DNA of 64,000 nucleotides, from contig NZ_JADIVZ010000003.1 of the NCBI RefSeq assembly GCF_015319165.1, forward strand, positions 62,001 to 126,000. Reading direction: 5' to 3'. The notes under the pieces are model-generated. The model did not search any database. It was not told the origin of the DNA and saw nothing but the letters and a program-made list of their open reading frames with translations. A program made the translations under genes and the position numbers. Shown here piece after piece: positions 43,470 to 52,214 of this stretch. The number at the start of each line of letters is the position of its first letter. The first letter of the stretch is position 1. The DNA is from Nocardioides acrostichi (GTDB taxonomy: Bacteria > Actinomycetota > Actinomycetes > Propionibacteriales > Nocardioidaceae).

Positions 43470-44732
43470 ATGAGCCAGACTGCCCGTGCCGCCCGACAGA
43501 AGGTGCTCGCGATCGTGCTGGCGGGGGGTGAGGGCAAGCGGCTGATGCCGCTCACGGCCGATCGTGCCAAGCCCGCGGTGCCGTTCGGCGGTATCTACCG
43601 GCTCATCGACTTCGCGCTCTCCAACGTCGTCAACTCCGGCTACCTGCGCGTCGTGGTGCTCACCCAGTACAAGTCGCACAGCCTCGACCGGCACGTCACC
43701 CAGACCTGGCGGATGAGCACGCTGCTCGGCAACTACGTGGCTCCCGTGCCGGCGCAGCAGCGCGTCGGGAAGCACTGGTATCTCGGGTCGGGCGACGCGA
43801 TCTACCAGTCGCTCAACCTGATCCGCGACGAGCGCCCCGACATCGTCGTGGTCGTCGGCGCCGACCACGTCTACCGCATGGACTTCGCGCAGATGGTCGA
43901 CCAGCACGTCGAGTCGGGCGCGGCCTGCACCGTCGCGGCCATCCGGCAGCCGATCGGCCTGGCCGACCAGTTCGGCGTCATCGAGGTCGACGCCGAGGAG
44001 CCCACGCGCATCCGGCAGTTCCTCGAGAAGCCGACGAACCCCACCGGGCTGCCCGACAGCCCGGGCGAGGTGCTGGCCTCGATGGGCAACTACGTCTTCG
44101 ACGCCGACGCCCTGGTCGAGGCGGTCACCCGTGACGCCGACACCGACGGCTCGGGCCACGACATGGGCGGCGACATCGTGCCCGCCTTCGTGCGCCGCTC
44201 CCAGGCCGGCGTCTACGACTACAAGGACAACCAGGTGCCCGGGGCCACCGACCGCGACCGCGGCTACTGGCGCGACGTCGGAACCCTCGGCTCCTACTAC
44301 GCAGCACACCTCGACCTGGTCTCGCCGCTGCCGGTCTTCAACCTCTACAACGACGAGTGGCCGATCTACACCAGCTACGGCCCGCAGCCGCCGGCCAAGC
44401 TCGTGCAGGGCGCCGACGGCACCCGAGCGAGCACCGACGAGGTGCTGCTCTCGCCGGGTGTCGTGGTCGCCGGTGGTCGCGTGTCGCGGTCGGTGCTCTC
44501 GCCCTCGGTGCGCGTCGACAGCGGTGCCGAGGTCACCGGCTCGGTGCTGATGGACGGCGTGAGCGTGGGCGCCGGTGCTGTCGTGCGCCGCTGCATCCTC
44601 GACAAGGGCGTGGTCGTCCCGCCCGGTGCCATCGTCGGCGTCGACCCCGCCGCCGACGCCGCCCGCGGATTCGTCGTCGCCGACGGCCTCACCGTGCTCG
44701 GCAAGGATCAGCCCTTTCCGGCGGGTGGGTGA
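43470..44732 (+). CDS. glgC: glucose-1-phosphate adenylyltransferase
   Basis: The 420-residue ADP-glucose pyrophosphorylase has the nucleotidyltransferase motif [20 protein letters not shown] with the catalytic Arg and Lys, [32 protein letters not shown] and FLEKP. The C-terminal left-handed beta-helix shows [20 protein letters not shown] and [18 protein letters not shown]. It shares a 52-base promoter region with glgA. Confidence 0.96.
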   Translation: MSQTARAARQKVLAIVLAGGEGKRLMPLTADRAKPAVPFGGIYRLIDFALSNVVNSGYLRVVVLTQYKSHSLDRHVTQTWRMSTLLGNYVAPVPAQQRVGKHWYLGSGDAIYQSLNLIRDERPDIVVVVGADHVYRMDFAQMVDQHVESGAACTVAAIRQPIGLADQFGVIEVDAEEPTRIRQFLEKPTNPTGLPDSPGEVLASMGNYVFDADALVEAVTRDADTDGSGHDMGGDIVPAFVRRSQAGVYDYKDNQVPGATDRDRGYWRDVGTLGSYYAAHLDLVSPLPVFNLYNDEWPIYTSYGPQPPAKLVQGADGTRASTDEVLLSPGVVVAGGRVSRSVLSPSVRVDSGAEVTGSVLMDGVSVGAGAVVRRCILDKGVVVPPGAIVGVDPAADAARGFVVADGLTVLGKDQPFPAGG

Positions 44733-44852
44733 GCCTGGGCTGACCGGTGGTCAAGCCAGGCGAGGCATGTCGCACCGCGGTGACCTGATAGACCGACTCG
44801 CGGCCCGACCCTACGCCGCGCGGAACGCGGCAGATGCCGGCATTGGTCGGCC

Positions 44853-45158
44853 TCAGAAATTCGGCAGCGACGTCGGCACCAGGACGACAAGCGCTGCTGC
44901 GATCAGGAGGCACGTGGCACACAGAACCGTTCCGGCCACCAACGCCGGGTTGCTGCGCCGCGCCCGGGCCAGAGTGAGGATGCCCACGCCGCACAGAACG
45001 GTCATCGCCATCGGGATCAGCACCTCCACCAGGGCATCGGGAACCCGGGCGAGCGACCCGGGCACCGAGGCCAGCACGAACCACAGAACGACAGTGCCCA
45101 CCTGAGCCGTCGGAAGGCTTGCGCTCCGCGGCTTGGGGCCAGTCACGCGACGCAGCAT
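44853..45158 (-). CDS. hypothetical membrane protein
   Basis: The 101-residue protein has three hydrophobic segments (VGTVVLWFVLASVPGSLA, VLIPMAMTVLCGVGILTL, LVAGTVLCATCLLIAAALVV) and a basic N-terminus (MLRRVTGPKPRSAS). No family recognised. It stands alone on the minus strand, downstream of the second DUF222-HNH gene. Confidence 0.6.
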   Translation of the reverse strand: MLRRVTGPKPRSASLPTAQVGTVVLWFVLASVPGSLARVPDALVEVLIPMAMTVLCGVGILTLARARRSNPALVAGTVLCATCLLIAAALVVLVPTSLPNF

Positions 45159-45219
45159 CGCATCCCCGTCCCGAAGGCGCGGGAACCTGGCGCGCGTTCC
45201 TCGCGAAGCGCAGGCTGAA

Positions 45220-46959
45220 TCAGGTGAGGTGTTCGGTGCCGTCGGGGTCGACGAGGAAGTGCCGGCCGTGGGGGCTGGTCCAGAGGTAGGTGCCGGGGCG
45301 GATGCGGCGGTAGCGCCAGCGTTTCTCTGATCGGCTTGGTTGGTGGCTGGGGCTGGGGTGGGTCTTGGCGCGGTGGTGGGTGCGGCACAGCGGCGCGAGG
45401 GTGTCGGTGGAGGTCTGGCCGGGCGGCCCGCCTTCGGTCATGGGGACGTATTCGTCGATGTGGTCGAGGTCGACGCGCAGGGCTGATCGTTGACAGAAGG
45501 GGAAGGCGCAGGTCTGGCGTTGTTCCTTGACTCGGTAGGCGATGCGGTCGGGGATCTCGTAGGCATCCACCGCGACGGTCTCGGTGAGGTCGACGACGGG
45601 CTTGACGATGACCTGGGTGTCGGGGTTGCCGGCCCAGGTCGCGACCTGGGCGTTGGTCACCGTCGCGCGGTGTGCACCGGTGGCGGTACAGACACGGGCG
45701 AGGTGGAGGCCCAGGGCACCGGTGGCGGGGTCGATGCCAGGTGTGCCGGTGCCAGTGATGGCTTCGCTGGAGAGGTGCACGTGGAGGACGAGTTGGCGGG
45801 CGGGCACGATGGCGGGGACCGTGGTGGGGAGCGTGGTGGGGAGCGTGGTGGGTTGGGGTGGTTTCGACACGCCTTCGCCTTCGGCATCCGGCGGCTCAAC
45901 CACCGGCGAGGCTGGTGGTTGAGCCGTGAGGCCGTCCACCACCGGTGAGCCTGGTGGTTGAGCCGTGAGGCCGTTCACGGCCGAGCGCGTCGAAACCACC
46001 GGCGGGGCTGGTGGTTGAGCCGTGAGGCCGTTCACGGCCGAGCGCGTCGAAACCACCGGCAAGCCTGGTGGTTGAGCCGTGAGGCCGTCCACGGCCGAGC
46101 GCGTCGAAACCACACCACCGCTCACCTGACCAGCGAGGTCGAACATCGTCTGGTTCCGGGCGAGTTGACCCAGGGCGGCGGCACGTCGTTCGCCGAGGTC
46201 CAGGGGTGAGCCGAGCGCGGACTGCTCGGCGGCGAGGTGGCGGAGGGCGTGGTCGAGGTCTTCGGCATCGGCCCGGTCGAGGAGTCCGTCGAGGCGGACG
46301 AGGCCGTCGAACGCGCAGATGGCACCCGGGGTAGTCGATCGGCCGGGCTGGTCGAGCTCGATCGTGACGTGCTTGGTCGCGTGGGCGTCGGTGATCTCGG
46401 CCTCGTGCGTTTCGGGTTCGTAGCGGGCGATCGCGTCCGCGACGAGACCGTCCAGGGCACGCAGGCCGGTCTTGTGTGCGATGGGTGCGATCATCCGGTC
46501 TACAAAGGCGGCAGCATCGGCACCGACCTTCATCGTCTCTTCGGCGATGCGGCGTACCCGCCACGGAGCCACCCGCCCCGATGTCATGGCCTCCCACAGC
46601 AGTGGGAGGCGGAACCGGGTCTCCATCACCACACCCACGAACGCCCGACCAGAAGCATCCGATCGCCCCAGGGCGGTGGCGAGCTCGATGATCGCGAACT
46701 CCGCCACCAGCGGCGTCCCCGGGCCACCGGCCCCGATGAGCCGGTCACCACCCTCGACGTCATACGCGGCCAGCAGCTCATCGGTCACCACACCCAGCGG
46801 ACCACCGGCCACACAGTCCGGCACGTGGCCCTCGGCGTGGGCGGTGCACCAGTCAGCGGCTGCCTCCCACATCCGCACCTCGGCGGCCTGGGCTTCGCGT
46901 TGCGCCGACACCGCACATGCCAGCAGCCCTGAGGGCTGGGGTGCGGAAGACGGCGTCAT
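45220..46959 (-). CDS. DUF222 and HNH endonuclease domain protein with REP-encoded linker
   Basis: The 579-residue protein has an N-terminal DUF222 domain (about 20-275) and a C-terminal HNH domain with zinc cysteines kept: CAFPFCQRSALRVDLDHIDE and TLAPLCRTHHRAKTH. Between them, residues about 283-367 are encoded by REP repeats and read as VVSTRSAVNGLTAQPP units of 19 residues, three full and one shortened. The paralogue at 729 lacks this segment and goes straight into the equivalent of the LHVHLS strand. The HNH part looks catalytically competent. A LexA box and a leaderless-type promoter lie upstream. Confidence 0.88.
   Translation of the reverse strand: MTPSSAPQPSGLLACAVSAQREAQAAEVRMWEAAADWCTAHAEGHVPDCVAGGPLGVVTDELLAAYDVEGGDRLIGAGGPGTPLVAEFAIIELATALGRSDASGRAFVGVVMETRFRLPLLWEAMTSGRVAPWRVRRIAEETMKVGADAAAFVDRMIAPIAHKTGLRALDGLVADAIARYEPETHEAEITDAHATKHVTIELDQPGRSTTPGAICAFDGLVRLDGLLDRADAEDLDHALRHLAAEQSALGSPLDLGERRAAALGQLARNQTMFDLAGQVSGGVVSTRSAVDGLTAQPPGLPVVSTRSAVNGLTAQPPAPPVVSTRSAVNGLTAQPPGSPVVDGLTAQPPASPVVEPPDAEGEGVSKPPQPTTLPTTLPTTVPAIVPARQLVLHVHLSSEAITGTGTPGIDPATGALGLHLARVCTATGAHRATVTNAQVATWAGNPDTQVIVKPVVDLTETVAVDAYEIPDRIAYRVKEQRQTCAFPFCQRSALRVDLDHIDEYVPMTEGGPPGQTSTDTLAPLCRTHHRAKTHPSPSHQPSRSEKRWRYRRIRPGTYLWTSPHGRHFLVDPDGTEHLT
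45859..46113. repeat. REP-like repeats inside the DUF222-HNH coding sequence
   Basis: Five copies occur. One degenerate copy faces the plus strand (45859-45905, GTTTCGACAC to GGCTCAACCACC). Four face the other way, starting near 45912 (shortened), 45954, 46011 and 46068. The three full copies are 57 bases apart, an exact multiple of three. Their cores GGCCGTTCACGGCC or GGCCGTCCACGGCC are perfect 6-bp hairpins with two-base loops. The whole tract stays open in the nuclease frame. Confidence 0.9.
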
Positions 46960-46988
46960 GACCCGATTCTAGTCGAACACCAGTTCTA
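46960..46988 (-). promoter_or_regulatory. LexA-type SOS box and leaderless-type promoter of second DUF222-HNH gene
   Basis: Read on the minus strand, TAGAACtggtGTTCGA (46973-46988) matches the SOS consensus at 11 of 12 positions. Thirteen bases, CTAGAATCGGGTC, separate it from the ATG. At the first gene the equivalent stretch is TTATAATCGGGTC, also 13 bases. The -10 (TAGAAT here, TATAAT there) puts the transcription start at the start codon. Confidence 0.75.
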
Positions 46989-47040
46989 TCTGAAGGTCTG
47001 GCGGTGAACTGTGGAGGAGATGTTGCCTTGCCCGTTGCGG

Positions 47041-47815
47041 GGTTTCGACGCGCTCGTCGCTGGCGCTCCTCACGGCTCAACCACCGGTGCGTCAGCGCGG
47101 TGTGGGGTTTCGACGCGCTCGGCCGTGGACGGCCTCACGGCTCAACCACCGGACGACGGGCTCGTGGCTGGTGCTCCTCACGGCTCGACCACCGGTGCGT
47201 CAGCGCGGTGTGGGGTTTCGACGCGCTCGTCGCTGGCGCTCCTCACGGCTCAACCACCGGCGGTGTCGCTCGGTTTCGACGCGCTCGTCGCTGGCGCTCC
47301 TCACGGCTCAACCACCGGCGGTGTCGCTCGGTTTCGACGCGCTCGTCGCTGGCGCTCCTCACGGCTCAACCACCGGTGCGCCAGCGCCGCGCGGGGTTTC
47401 GACGCGCTCGGCCGTGGACGGCCTCACGGCTCAACCACCGGTGCGTCAGCGCCGTGCGGGGTTTCGACGCGCTCGGCCGTGGACGGCCTCACGGCTCAAC
47501 CACCGGACGACGCGCTCGGCCGTGGACGGCCTCACGGCTCAACCACCGGACGACGGGCTCGTGGCTGGTGCTCCTCGCGGCTCGACCAGCGGCGGTGTCG
47601 CTCGGTTTCGACGCGCTCGTCGCTGGCGCTCCTCACGGCTCAACCACCGGCGGTGTCGCTCGGTTTCGACGCGCTCGTCGCTGGCGCTCCTCACGGCTCA
47701 ACCACCGGTGCGTCAGCGCGGTGTGGGGTTTCGACGCGCTCGGCCGTGGACGGCCTCACGGCTCAACCACCGGACGACGGGCTCGTGGCTGGTGCTCCTC
47801 ACGGCTCGACCAGCG
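47041..47815 (+). repeat. array of about 14 REP-like repeats
   Basis: Unit of 45-47 bases, beginning GGTTTCGACGCGCTC and ending CACGGCTCAACCACCGG. Three core classes alternate: A with CGTCGCTGGCGCTCCT, B with the hairpin GGCCGTGGACGGCC, and C with GTGGCTGGTGCTCCT and a shortened start. Approximate starts: 47041 A, 47107 B, 47156 C, 47215 A, 47271 A, 47331 A, 47396 B, 47461 B, 47511 B, 47551 C, 47605 A, 47662 A, 47728 B, 47775 C. Spacers of 10-17 bases are themselves repeated (CGGTGTCGCT, GTGCGTCAGCGC). All copies are in one orientation, opposite to the copies in the nearby nuclease gene. Confidence 0.92.
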
Positions 47816-47863
47816 GTGCGTCAGCGCTGCGCGCCGGCTCGCTGGTCGACTACCGGCGGAGGG

Positions 47864-48463
47864 TCAGGGGCCGATCAGTCCGGCGGCGTGGGCCACCTCG
47901 ACGTAGGCTGCGGCGAGGGTCGCGGTCGTCTCGTGGGCGTTGAGGCCGCTGGGGTTGGGCACGACCCACAGCTCGGACTCCGCCGGCCATCCCTCGGGAC
48001 CGTCGCTCTGACGCCCCTGCCGTGCCTTCGGCACGCCGAACGCCTGCCGGTAGGCGGTGACCCCGGCGACCGCGACCACCGCGGGCCGGCGCTCGCGCAC
48101 GAGGGCGAGCAGGCGTCGTCCACCCTCGGCGAGCTCAGGCGCCGAGAGCTCGGAGGCCTTCGCGGTGGCCCGCGGCGCGAGGTTGGTGATGCCGAGGCCG
48201 GCGGCGGTGAACCGGGCGCGGTCGGCGTCCGTCATGCCGTCCGCGGCATCGACGGGCTCGTCGATCACGCCCCCGAGCAGGAGGGCGGGGTAGAAGCGGT
48301 TGCCGGGGTGCGCGAAGTGCGTGCGGGTGGCGGCGGTCCACAGCCCGGGGTTGATGCCGACGAAGAGCAGCCGCAGCGGCCGGTCCGGCGCGGGCAACAG
48401 GTCGGGCACCTCGGCGTCGCGGTAGGACTCGAGCTCGGCGCGGGTGAAGGTCGTGCGGGCCAC
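47864..48463 (-). CDS. mug: mismatch-specific DNA glycosylase Mug-like
   Basis: The 199-residue G/U(T) mismatch uracil-DNA glycosylase has the active-site motif LLFVGINPGLWTAATRTHFA near residue 31 with the catalytic Asn, GITNLAPRATAKASEL, and the second motif VVPNPSGLNAHET near residue 166. The start is a GTG. It sits directly beyond the REP array. The symbol is by family. Confidence 0.9.
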   Translation of the reverse strand: MARTTFTRAELESYRDAEVPDLLPAPDRPLRLLFVGINPGLWTAATRTHFAHPGNRFYPALLLGGVIDEPVDAADGMTDADRARFTAAGLGITNLAPRATAKASELSAPELAEGGRRLLALVRERRPAVVAVAGVTAYRQAFGVPKARQGRQSDGPEGWPAESELWVVPNPSGLNAHETTATLAAAYVEVAHAAGLIGP

Positions 48464-48515
48464 GCCTCACCCTCGCACCCATGGCGCGGAACCGGCTGGC
48501 AGGGTGGGGCGTCCC

Positions 48516-48977
48516 ATGACCATGACCACATCTCGGACTCGGATCCTGCTGACGGCCCTGCTGCTCGCCATTTTCGCCACGGCCACCGCGTGCGGTGAGG
48601 ACGAGGCGGACGGTCCCTCCAGCCCGACCATCGTCGACGTCGACGTCGTGGCCCAGAAGATCGTCTCGGCCCCGGGAGCCGGAACCGTGGGTGACCAGGC
48701 CCTCGACGTGACCGATCCCGCCGACCTTCGAGGCTGGAGCAAGGCCCTGCCCGCTCCGGTGCGGCAGCAGGTGAGGCAGGCGGCGCAGGCGATGCAGGTG
48801 CCCGAGGGCCGCCACCTCTACGCGCAGGTGGTGCGGGTCGGGTGCGAGACCGCACCGAGCATCGAGATCGACGGCGGCACCGGCAAGAACTCGGCCGTGC
48901 GGTTCGTGGCGCCCACCGAGGCACCGAACATCGACTGCATCACCGCGCTCACCAGCGTCGCGCTCGTCGTGCTCTGA
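48516..48977 (+). CDS. small lipoprotein
   Basis: The 153-residue protein has a lipoprotein signal (RILLTALLLAIFATATACGE, lipobox ATAC with Cys near 26) and a mature domain with two further cysteines (VRVGCETAPS and APNIDCITAL) that probably pair. No family recognised. It is divergent from the glycosylase and convergent with the glycosidase gene at 48986. Confidence 0.75.
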   Translation: MTMTTSRTRILLTALLLAIFATATACGEDEADGPSSPTIVDVDVVAQKIVSAPGAGTVGDQALDVTDPADLRGWSKALPAPVRQQVRQAAQAMQVPEGRHLYAQVVRVGCETAPSIEIDGGTGKNSAVRFVAPTEAPNIDCITALTSVALVVL

Positions 48978-48985
48978 GCTGACGT

Positions 48986-50242
48986 TCAGGGCTTGCGGTA
49001 GGTCACGACCAGGGCGTTGGCCACGCGGCGCAGGAACCCGTCGGACGGCGTGTTGGCGACGCGCAGCGCGTCGTCCCGCTTGCGCACCATGGTGCTCGAG
49101 CCCCCGCCGTCGAGATTGAGTGCCTCGTCGGCGCCGAGCGTCTGCATCATCGACGCGAGCTCGACCATCGTGTAGCCGCGGCTCTTCTCCGAGCGTCCGT
49201 CGACGACGAGGATCAGCAGCTGGTGGGTGTCGCGATCGATGCCGACCGCGGTGCGTGGGGCCAGCGTGGAGTCGTCGACGGCCTTAACGACGCCGTCGTC
49301 GATGAGCAGGACGCTGCCGGTGATGACCAGGCGCGGCCGACCCGGCAGGTGGTAGGTCGCGGCGACCCGGCCCTTGCCGAGCCGACGCAGCTGTGTGGCG
49401 CCGGGGCCACGGCCGACCAACACCATGCCGCGGATGGCCCGCCCCGCGAAGGGCTGGGCCCGATTGGCGACGATCCGGCCGTTCACGACGTCGAGGAACC
49501 GCACCCGCTGTCGTTGCTGCTGCACCGCGTCGTAGCCCGGCGCGCGACCCCAGCGAGGCGTGTAGACACCGATGCCGCCCGGCAGCACGAAATGGGAGTT
49601 GACGTTGGTGACCTTCGCCTTCGGGTGCCCGACGAGATGCCCGCGCAGTGGCAGCTGGCCGAACTCGACGCGCCCCTTGCGCGTGACGTAGAAGGCGTTG
49701 TTCCAGCCGCTGCGGCGGGCGTTGAAGAGGCCACGCACGGGGGAGCGGCTCACGCCCAGCGGGGCGCCGGTCTTGCCGATGTCGTAGAAGTCGCCGTTGA
49801 CGCCGCCGACGGCGAACGCCCGGGAGCGCACCAGGTCGGGCACGGTGTCCACCGCGGCTACGTGGCCGGGGTTCACGACGTCGAGACCGACGCCCCTGAC
49901 GTCGAGGTCGACCGAGAGCAGGTGCGCGCGGATCGGCCCGCGGGCATCGGTCTGGGTCCACGACCGGTACACGACGCCGGGCGCCACCCGTGCACGGCTG
50001 ACACCCGAACGCGTCGTCGGCGTCTGATCGCCAGGAGCGATGCGCGGAGCGGGCGATCCCTCGCTGCGGTCGGAGGAGACCCGTCCCTCGTGGCCGGTGC
50101 CCTGGTGTCGACCGGGCGCGAGCTGCGCAGCGCCGTCGCGCGCCGGGAGACCGGTGGCGGCAGCAGAGAGGGGCAGGCTGACGGCGAGAGCGGCCGCGAT
50201 CAGGCGTGCCGACCGTGCCGCCGTGGGGAAGCGGGGAAGCAC
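48986..50242 (-). CDS. secreted phosphodiester glycosidase (NAGPA) family protein
   Basis: The 418-residue protein has a signal peptide (LIAAALAVSLPLSAAATGLP, about 14-33), a Pro/Ser-rich linker and the NAGPA domain: VGGVNGDFYDIGKTGAPLGV near residue 150 and the signature ALNLDGGGSSTMVRKRDD near the C-terminus. Relatives remove GlcNAc or sugar phosphates from exopolysaccharide or wall polymers. Substrate is unknown here. Confidence 0.87.
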   Translation of the reverse strand: MLPRFPTAARSARLIAAALAVSLPLSAAATGLPARDGAAQLAPGRHQGTGHEGRVSSDRSEGSPAPRIAPGDQTPTTRSGVSRARVAPGVVYRSWTQTDARGPIRAHLLSVDLDVRGVGLDVVNPGHVAAVDTVPDLVRSRAFAVGGVNGDFYDIGKTGAPLGVSRSPVRGLFNARRSGWNNAFYVTRKGRVEFGQLPLRGHLVGHPKAKVTNVNSHFVLPGGIGVYTPRWGRAPGYDAVQQQRQRVRFLDVVNGRIVANRAQPFAGRAIRGMVLVGRGPGATQLRRLGKGRVAATYHLPGRPRLVITGSVLLIDDGVVKAVDDSTLAPRTAVGIDRDTHQLLILVVDGRSEKSRGYTMVELASMMQTLGADEALNLDGGGSSTMVRKRDDALRVANTPSDGFLRRVANALVVTYRKP

Positions 50243-50269
50243 GTCACCAGGGTAAAACGCCGCGGCGGC

Positions 50270-51004
50270 TCAGCAGGTCACCGCGCCGAGCCGGGCGAGT
50301 CCCTCGCGGTCGCCCGGCCCCAGCGTGCGCCGCTGGAGCGTGCCGCCGTACATCAGCTCGCGGGGGTCGTCGACGTGGGCGAGGCCGACGACGTGACCGA
50401 GCTCGTGCACGACGATGGCCCGCATCTCGACCCGGCCATCGGGGGTGTCGCGCAGGTCGTCGAACGCGTCGGAGTCGAGCACCACGCTGCCCCGGGTGAA
50501 CCAGGCGCGGTCCCCGGGCGCCTGGGTCCACGAGCTGCCGCCCAGGCCGGCGACCGAGCCGGCGAGGTCCGGGGTGGCGCTCGCGTCCGACCACTCGACC
50601 AGCACCGGGAGCGGGCCGCTCTGGGTGCGGTCGGCGTCGCGCTCGTCGGTCGTGCCGTCGTAGCGGAAGCGGAGCCCCGTGGCGCGCTGCATCGTGCGCA
50701 CGGCCGCGCCCACGACGAGCTGCCAGTTCGGCGGGGCACCCGCCGGGTTGACCTCGTAGGGCACCGGCTCGCAGGGCGACCAGGCGACGGGTGTGCCGGG
50801 ATCGCCGTCCTGGGTCTTGAAGAACGCGAACGCCCCGTGGGCGCGCACCCGCACCGGTGCGTCCAGGCGATGGGGTTCGGGGGCCGTGAGGTCGTCGATG
50901 CGCTCCTGCATCACCCTCGGGTTGCCGAGGAGCACGCCCACGACGGCGACCAGCGCCAGGGCGAGGATCGGCAGCAGGATGCTGCGGTTCCGGTCGTGGC
51001 GCAT
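50270..51004 (-). CDS. matrixin-like zinc metalloprotease, membrane-anchored
   Basis: The 244-residue protein has an N-terminal membrane segment (ILLPILALALVAVVGVLLGN, about 9-28) and a metzincin domain with zinc site VHELGHVVGLAHVDDPRELM (HExxHxxGxxH) followed by the Met-turn M of ELMYGG. Upstream, YEVNPAGAPPNWQLVVGAAV is typical of bacterial matrixins. It probably acts outside the cell. A secreted protein of unknown type is divergently encoded at 51075. Confidence 0.9.
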   Translation of the reverse strand: MRHDRNRSILLPILALALVAVVGVLLGNPRVMQERIDDLTAPEPHRLDAPVRVRAHGAFAFFKTQDGDPGTPVAWSPCEPVPYEVNPAGAPPNWQLVVGAAVRTMQRATGLRFRYDGTTDERDADRTQSGPLPVLVEWSDASATPDLAGSVAGLGGSSWTQAPGDRAWFTRGSVVLDSDAFDDLRDTPDGRVEMRAIVVHELGHVVGLAHVDDPRELMYGGTLQRRTLGPGDREGLARLGAVTC

Positions 51005-51074
51005 CGGGTCACCCTTCCCCGAAGCGGCGCTGCTTGCACTTTCCCGGTGGTGAAATCGGTGGTCTGATGCGCTG

Positions 51075-52208
51075 GTGAGGTCTGCCGCGTTCTGCCGTGT
51101 CGTCCCCACGTGGCTGAGCACCGCCGTGGTGGCGGCCCTGCTCGCCGTCGCCGCCCCGGCGAGCGCCGACGACCCACAGCCGGTGCCGTCGTGGGGCCCC
51201 AGTGAGCAGCGCCCCTGGGAGCTGGCCACCCATGAGCAGCGCACCTACTCCTTCCACGTCGTGGGCACGGGTACGCCCAGCACGACGACCATCACGGTCA
51301 CCGGTGACGGCGTGGGTGCGCAGGTGCCGGCCCAGTCGGTCGACAGCACCGACGACGTCGACGTGCCGATCCGGTTCACCGCGACCCCGGGGGCACACCA
51401 CGTGACCGTCGCTTTCGACCGTGACGGCTACGCCACCAGGATCTTGACCTACACGGTCTGGGCCGACGGCGACGGCGGCCCCCACCTCGATGGGCACGAC
51501 TCCCTGGCCCGCCAGCGCTGGGTCGACGACGTGCGCACCTACTCCGAGGGGCGGGTGCAGCACTACCACGCGGTGGTGTTCTTCATCGACGACACCTGGG
51601 CGTATGCCGACCGGCCCTACGTGGGCTGGCCGCGCGGTGGCGTGCCCGCCCGATGCAGCTCTGCCGTGCCCGGCTGCGTGCACTACTGGTACGACGCCGC
51701 GTCGGGCTTCGTCGAGCTCGACCACACCGCCATCGGCGCCGTGGTGCACCCCGACCCGGGAGCAGACCTCGACGCGAAGCTGGGCGACGACCTCTACGTC
51801 GACGGCATGATCCCGTGGGGCGACGAGTGGGACGACGGCAATGCGCTGCTCACCCGCCGGCTCGGGTTCTACGGCGCCGGGCACCGGCTCCAGGGCACCT
51901 GGCAGTGGTTGGACCGCAACGACATGCCCGAGAACATCGGCGAGGTGCGGCTGCGGCTGTGGCGCGACGGCCGCTACGTGCTGCGCACGCAGTACGACAT
52001 CGACGACCACTGGGCGGTGCGCCGCGGGCACTACCGCCTGGGTCGGTACGGCCTCCTGCGGCTGCACCGGGGCGCGAAGACGCGCAAGCTCACGATGGCG
52101 GTGTGCCTCGACGAGACCACCGGCGCGAAGGCGCCGCAGGAGTGCCTGGCCATCGGCATGCTCGACGTGGGCATGGCCGGCGGCGGGATCTTCCTCCCCC
52201 TGACCTGA
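51075..52208 (+). CDS. secreted hypothetical protein
   Basis: The 377-residue protein has a signal peptide (WLSTAVVAALLAVAAPASAD, cleavage near residue 31). A beta-rich Ig-like part follows (TTTITVTGDGVGAQVPAQSV, TATPGAHHVTVAFDRDGYAT), then a Trp/Tyr/Asp-rich domain (HYHAVVFFIDDTWAYADRPY, MIPWGDEWDDGNALLTRRLG). Two cysteine pairs are likely (CSSAVPGC and CLDETTGAKAPQEC). No family recognised. It sits among other exported enzymes and may be structural or enzymatic at the cell surface. Confidence 0.75.
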   Translation: MRSAAFCRVVPTWLSTAVVAALLAVAAPASADDPQPVPSWGPSEQRPWELATHEQRTYSFHVVGTGTPSTTTITVTGDGVGAQVPAQSVDSTDDVDVPIRFTATPGAHHVTVAFDRDGYATRILTYTVWADGDGGPHLDGHDSLARQRWVDDVRTYSEGRVQHYHAVVFFIDDTWAYADRPYVGWPRGGVPARCSSAVPGCVHYWYDAASGFVELDHTAIGAVVHPDPGADLDAKLGDDLYVDGMIPWGDEWDDGNALLTRRLGFYGAGHRLQGTWQWLDRNDMPENIGEVRLRLWRDGRYVLRTQYDIDDHWAVRRGHYRLGRYGLLRLHRGAKTRKLTMAVCLDETTGAKAPQECLAIGMLDVGMAGGGIFLPLT

Positions 52209-52214
52209 ATCGGC

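Noticed and set aside
44748..44768. Partial REP sequence after glgC (GGTGGTCAAGCCAGGCGAGGC)
   Set aside because: Only one end of the unit is recognisable and it is mutated, so it is not listed as a separate repeat.
47041..47815. Resemblance to a CRISPR array
   Set aside because: Spacers are only 10-17 bases and are themselves repeated, repeats vary in three classes, copies occur elsewhere in both orientations, and no cas genes are present.
47004..48598. Long plus-strand reading frames of 300-500 codons across the REP array
   Set aside because: They are translations of the repeat in all three frames, have no recognisable domain, and the longest runs on antisense to the Mug glycosylase gene.
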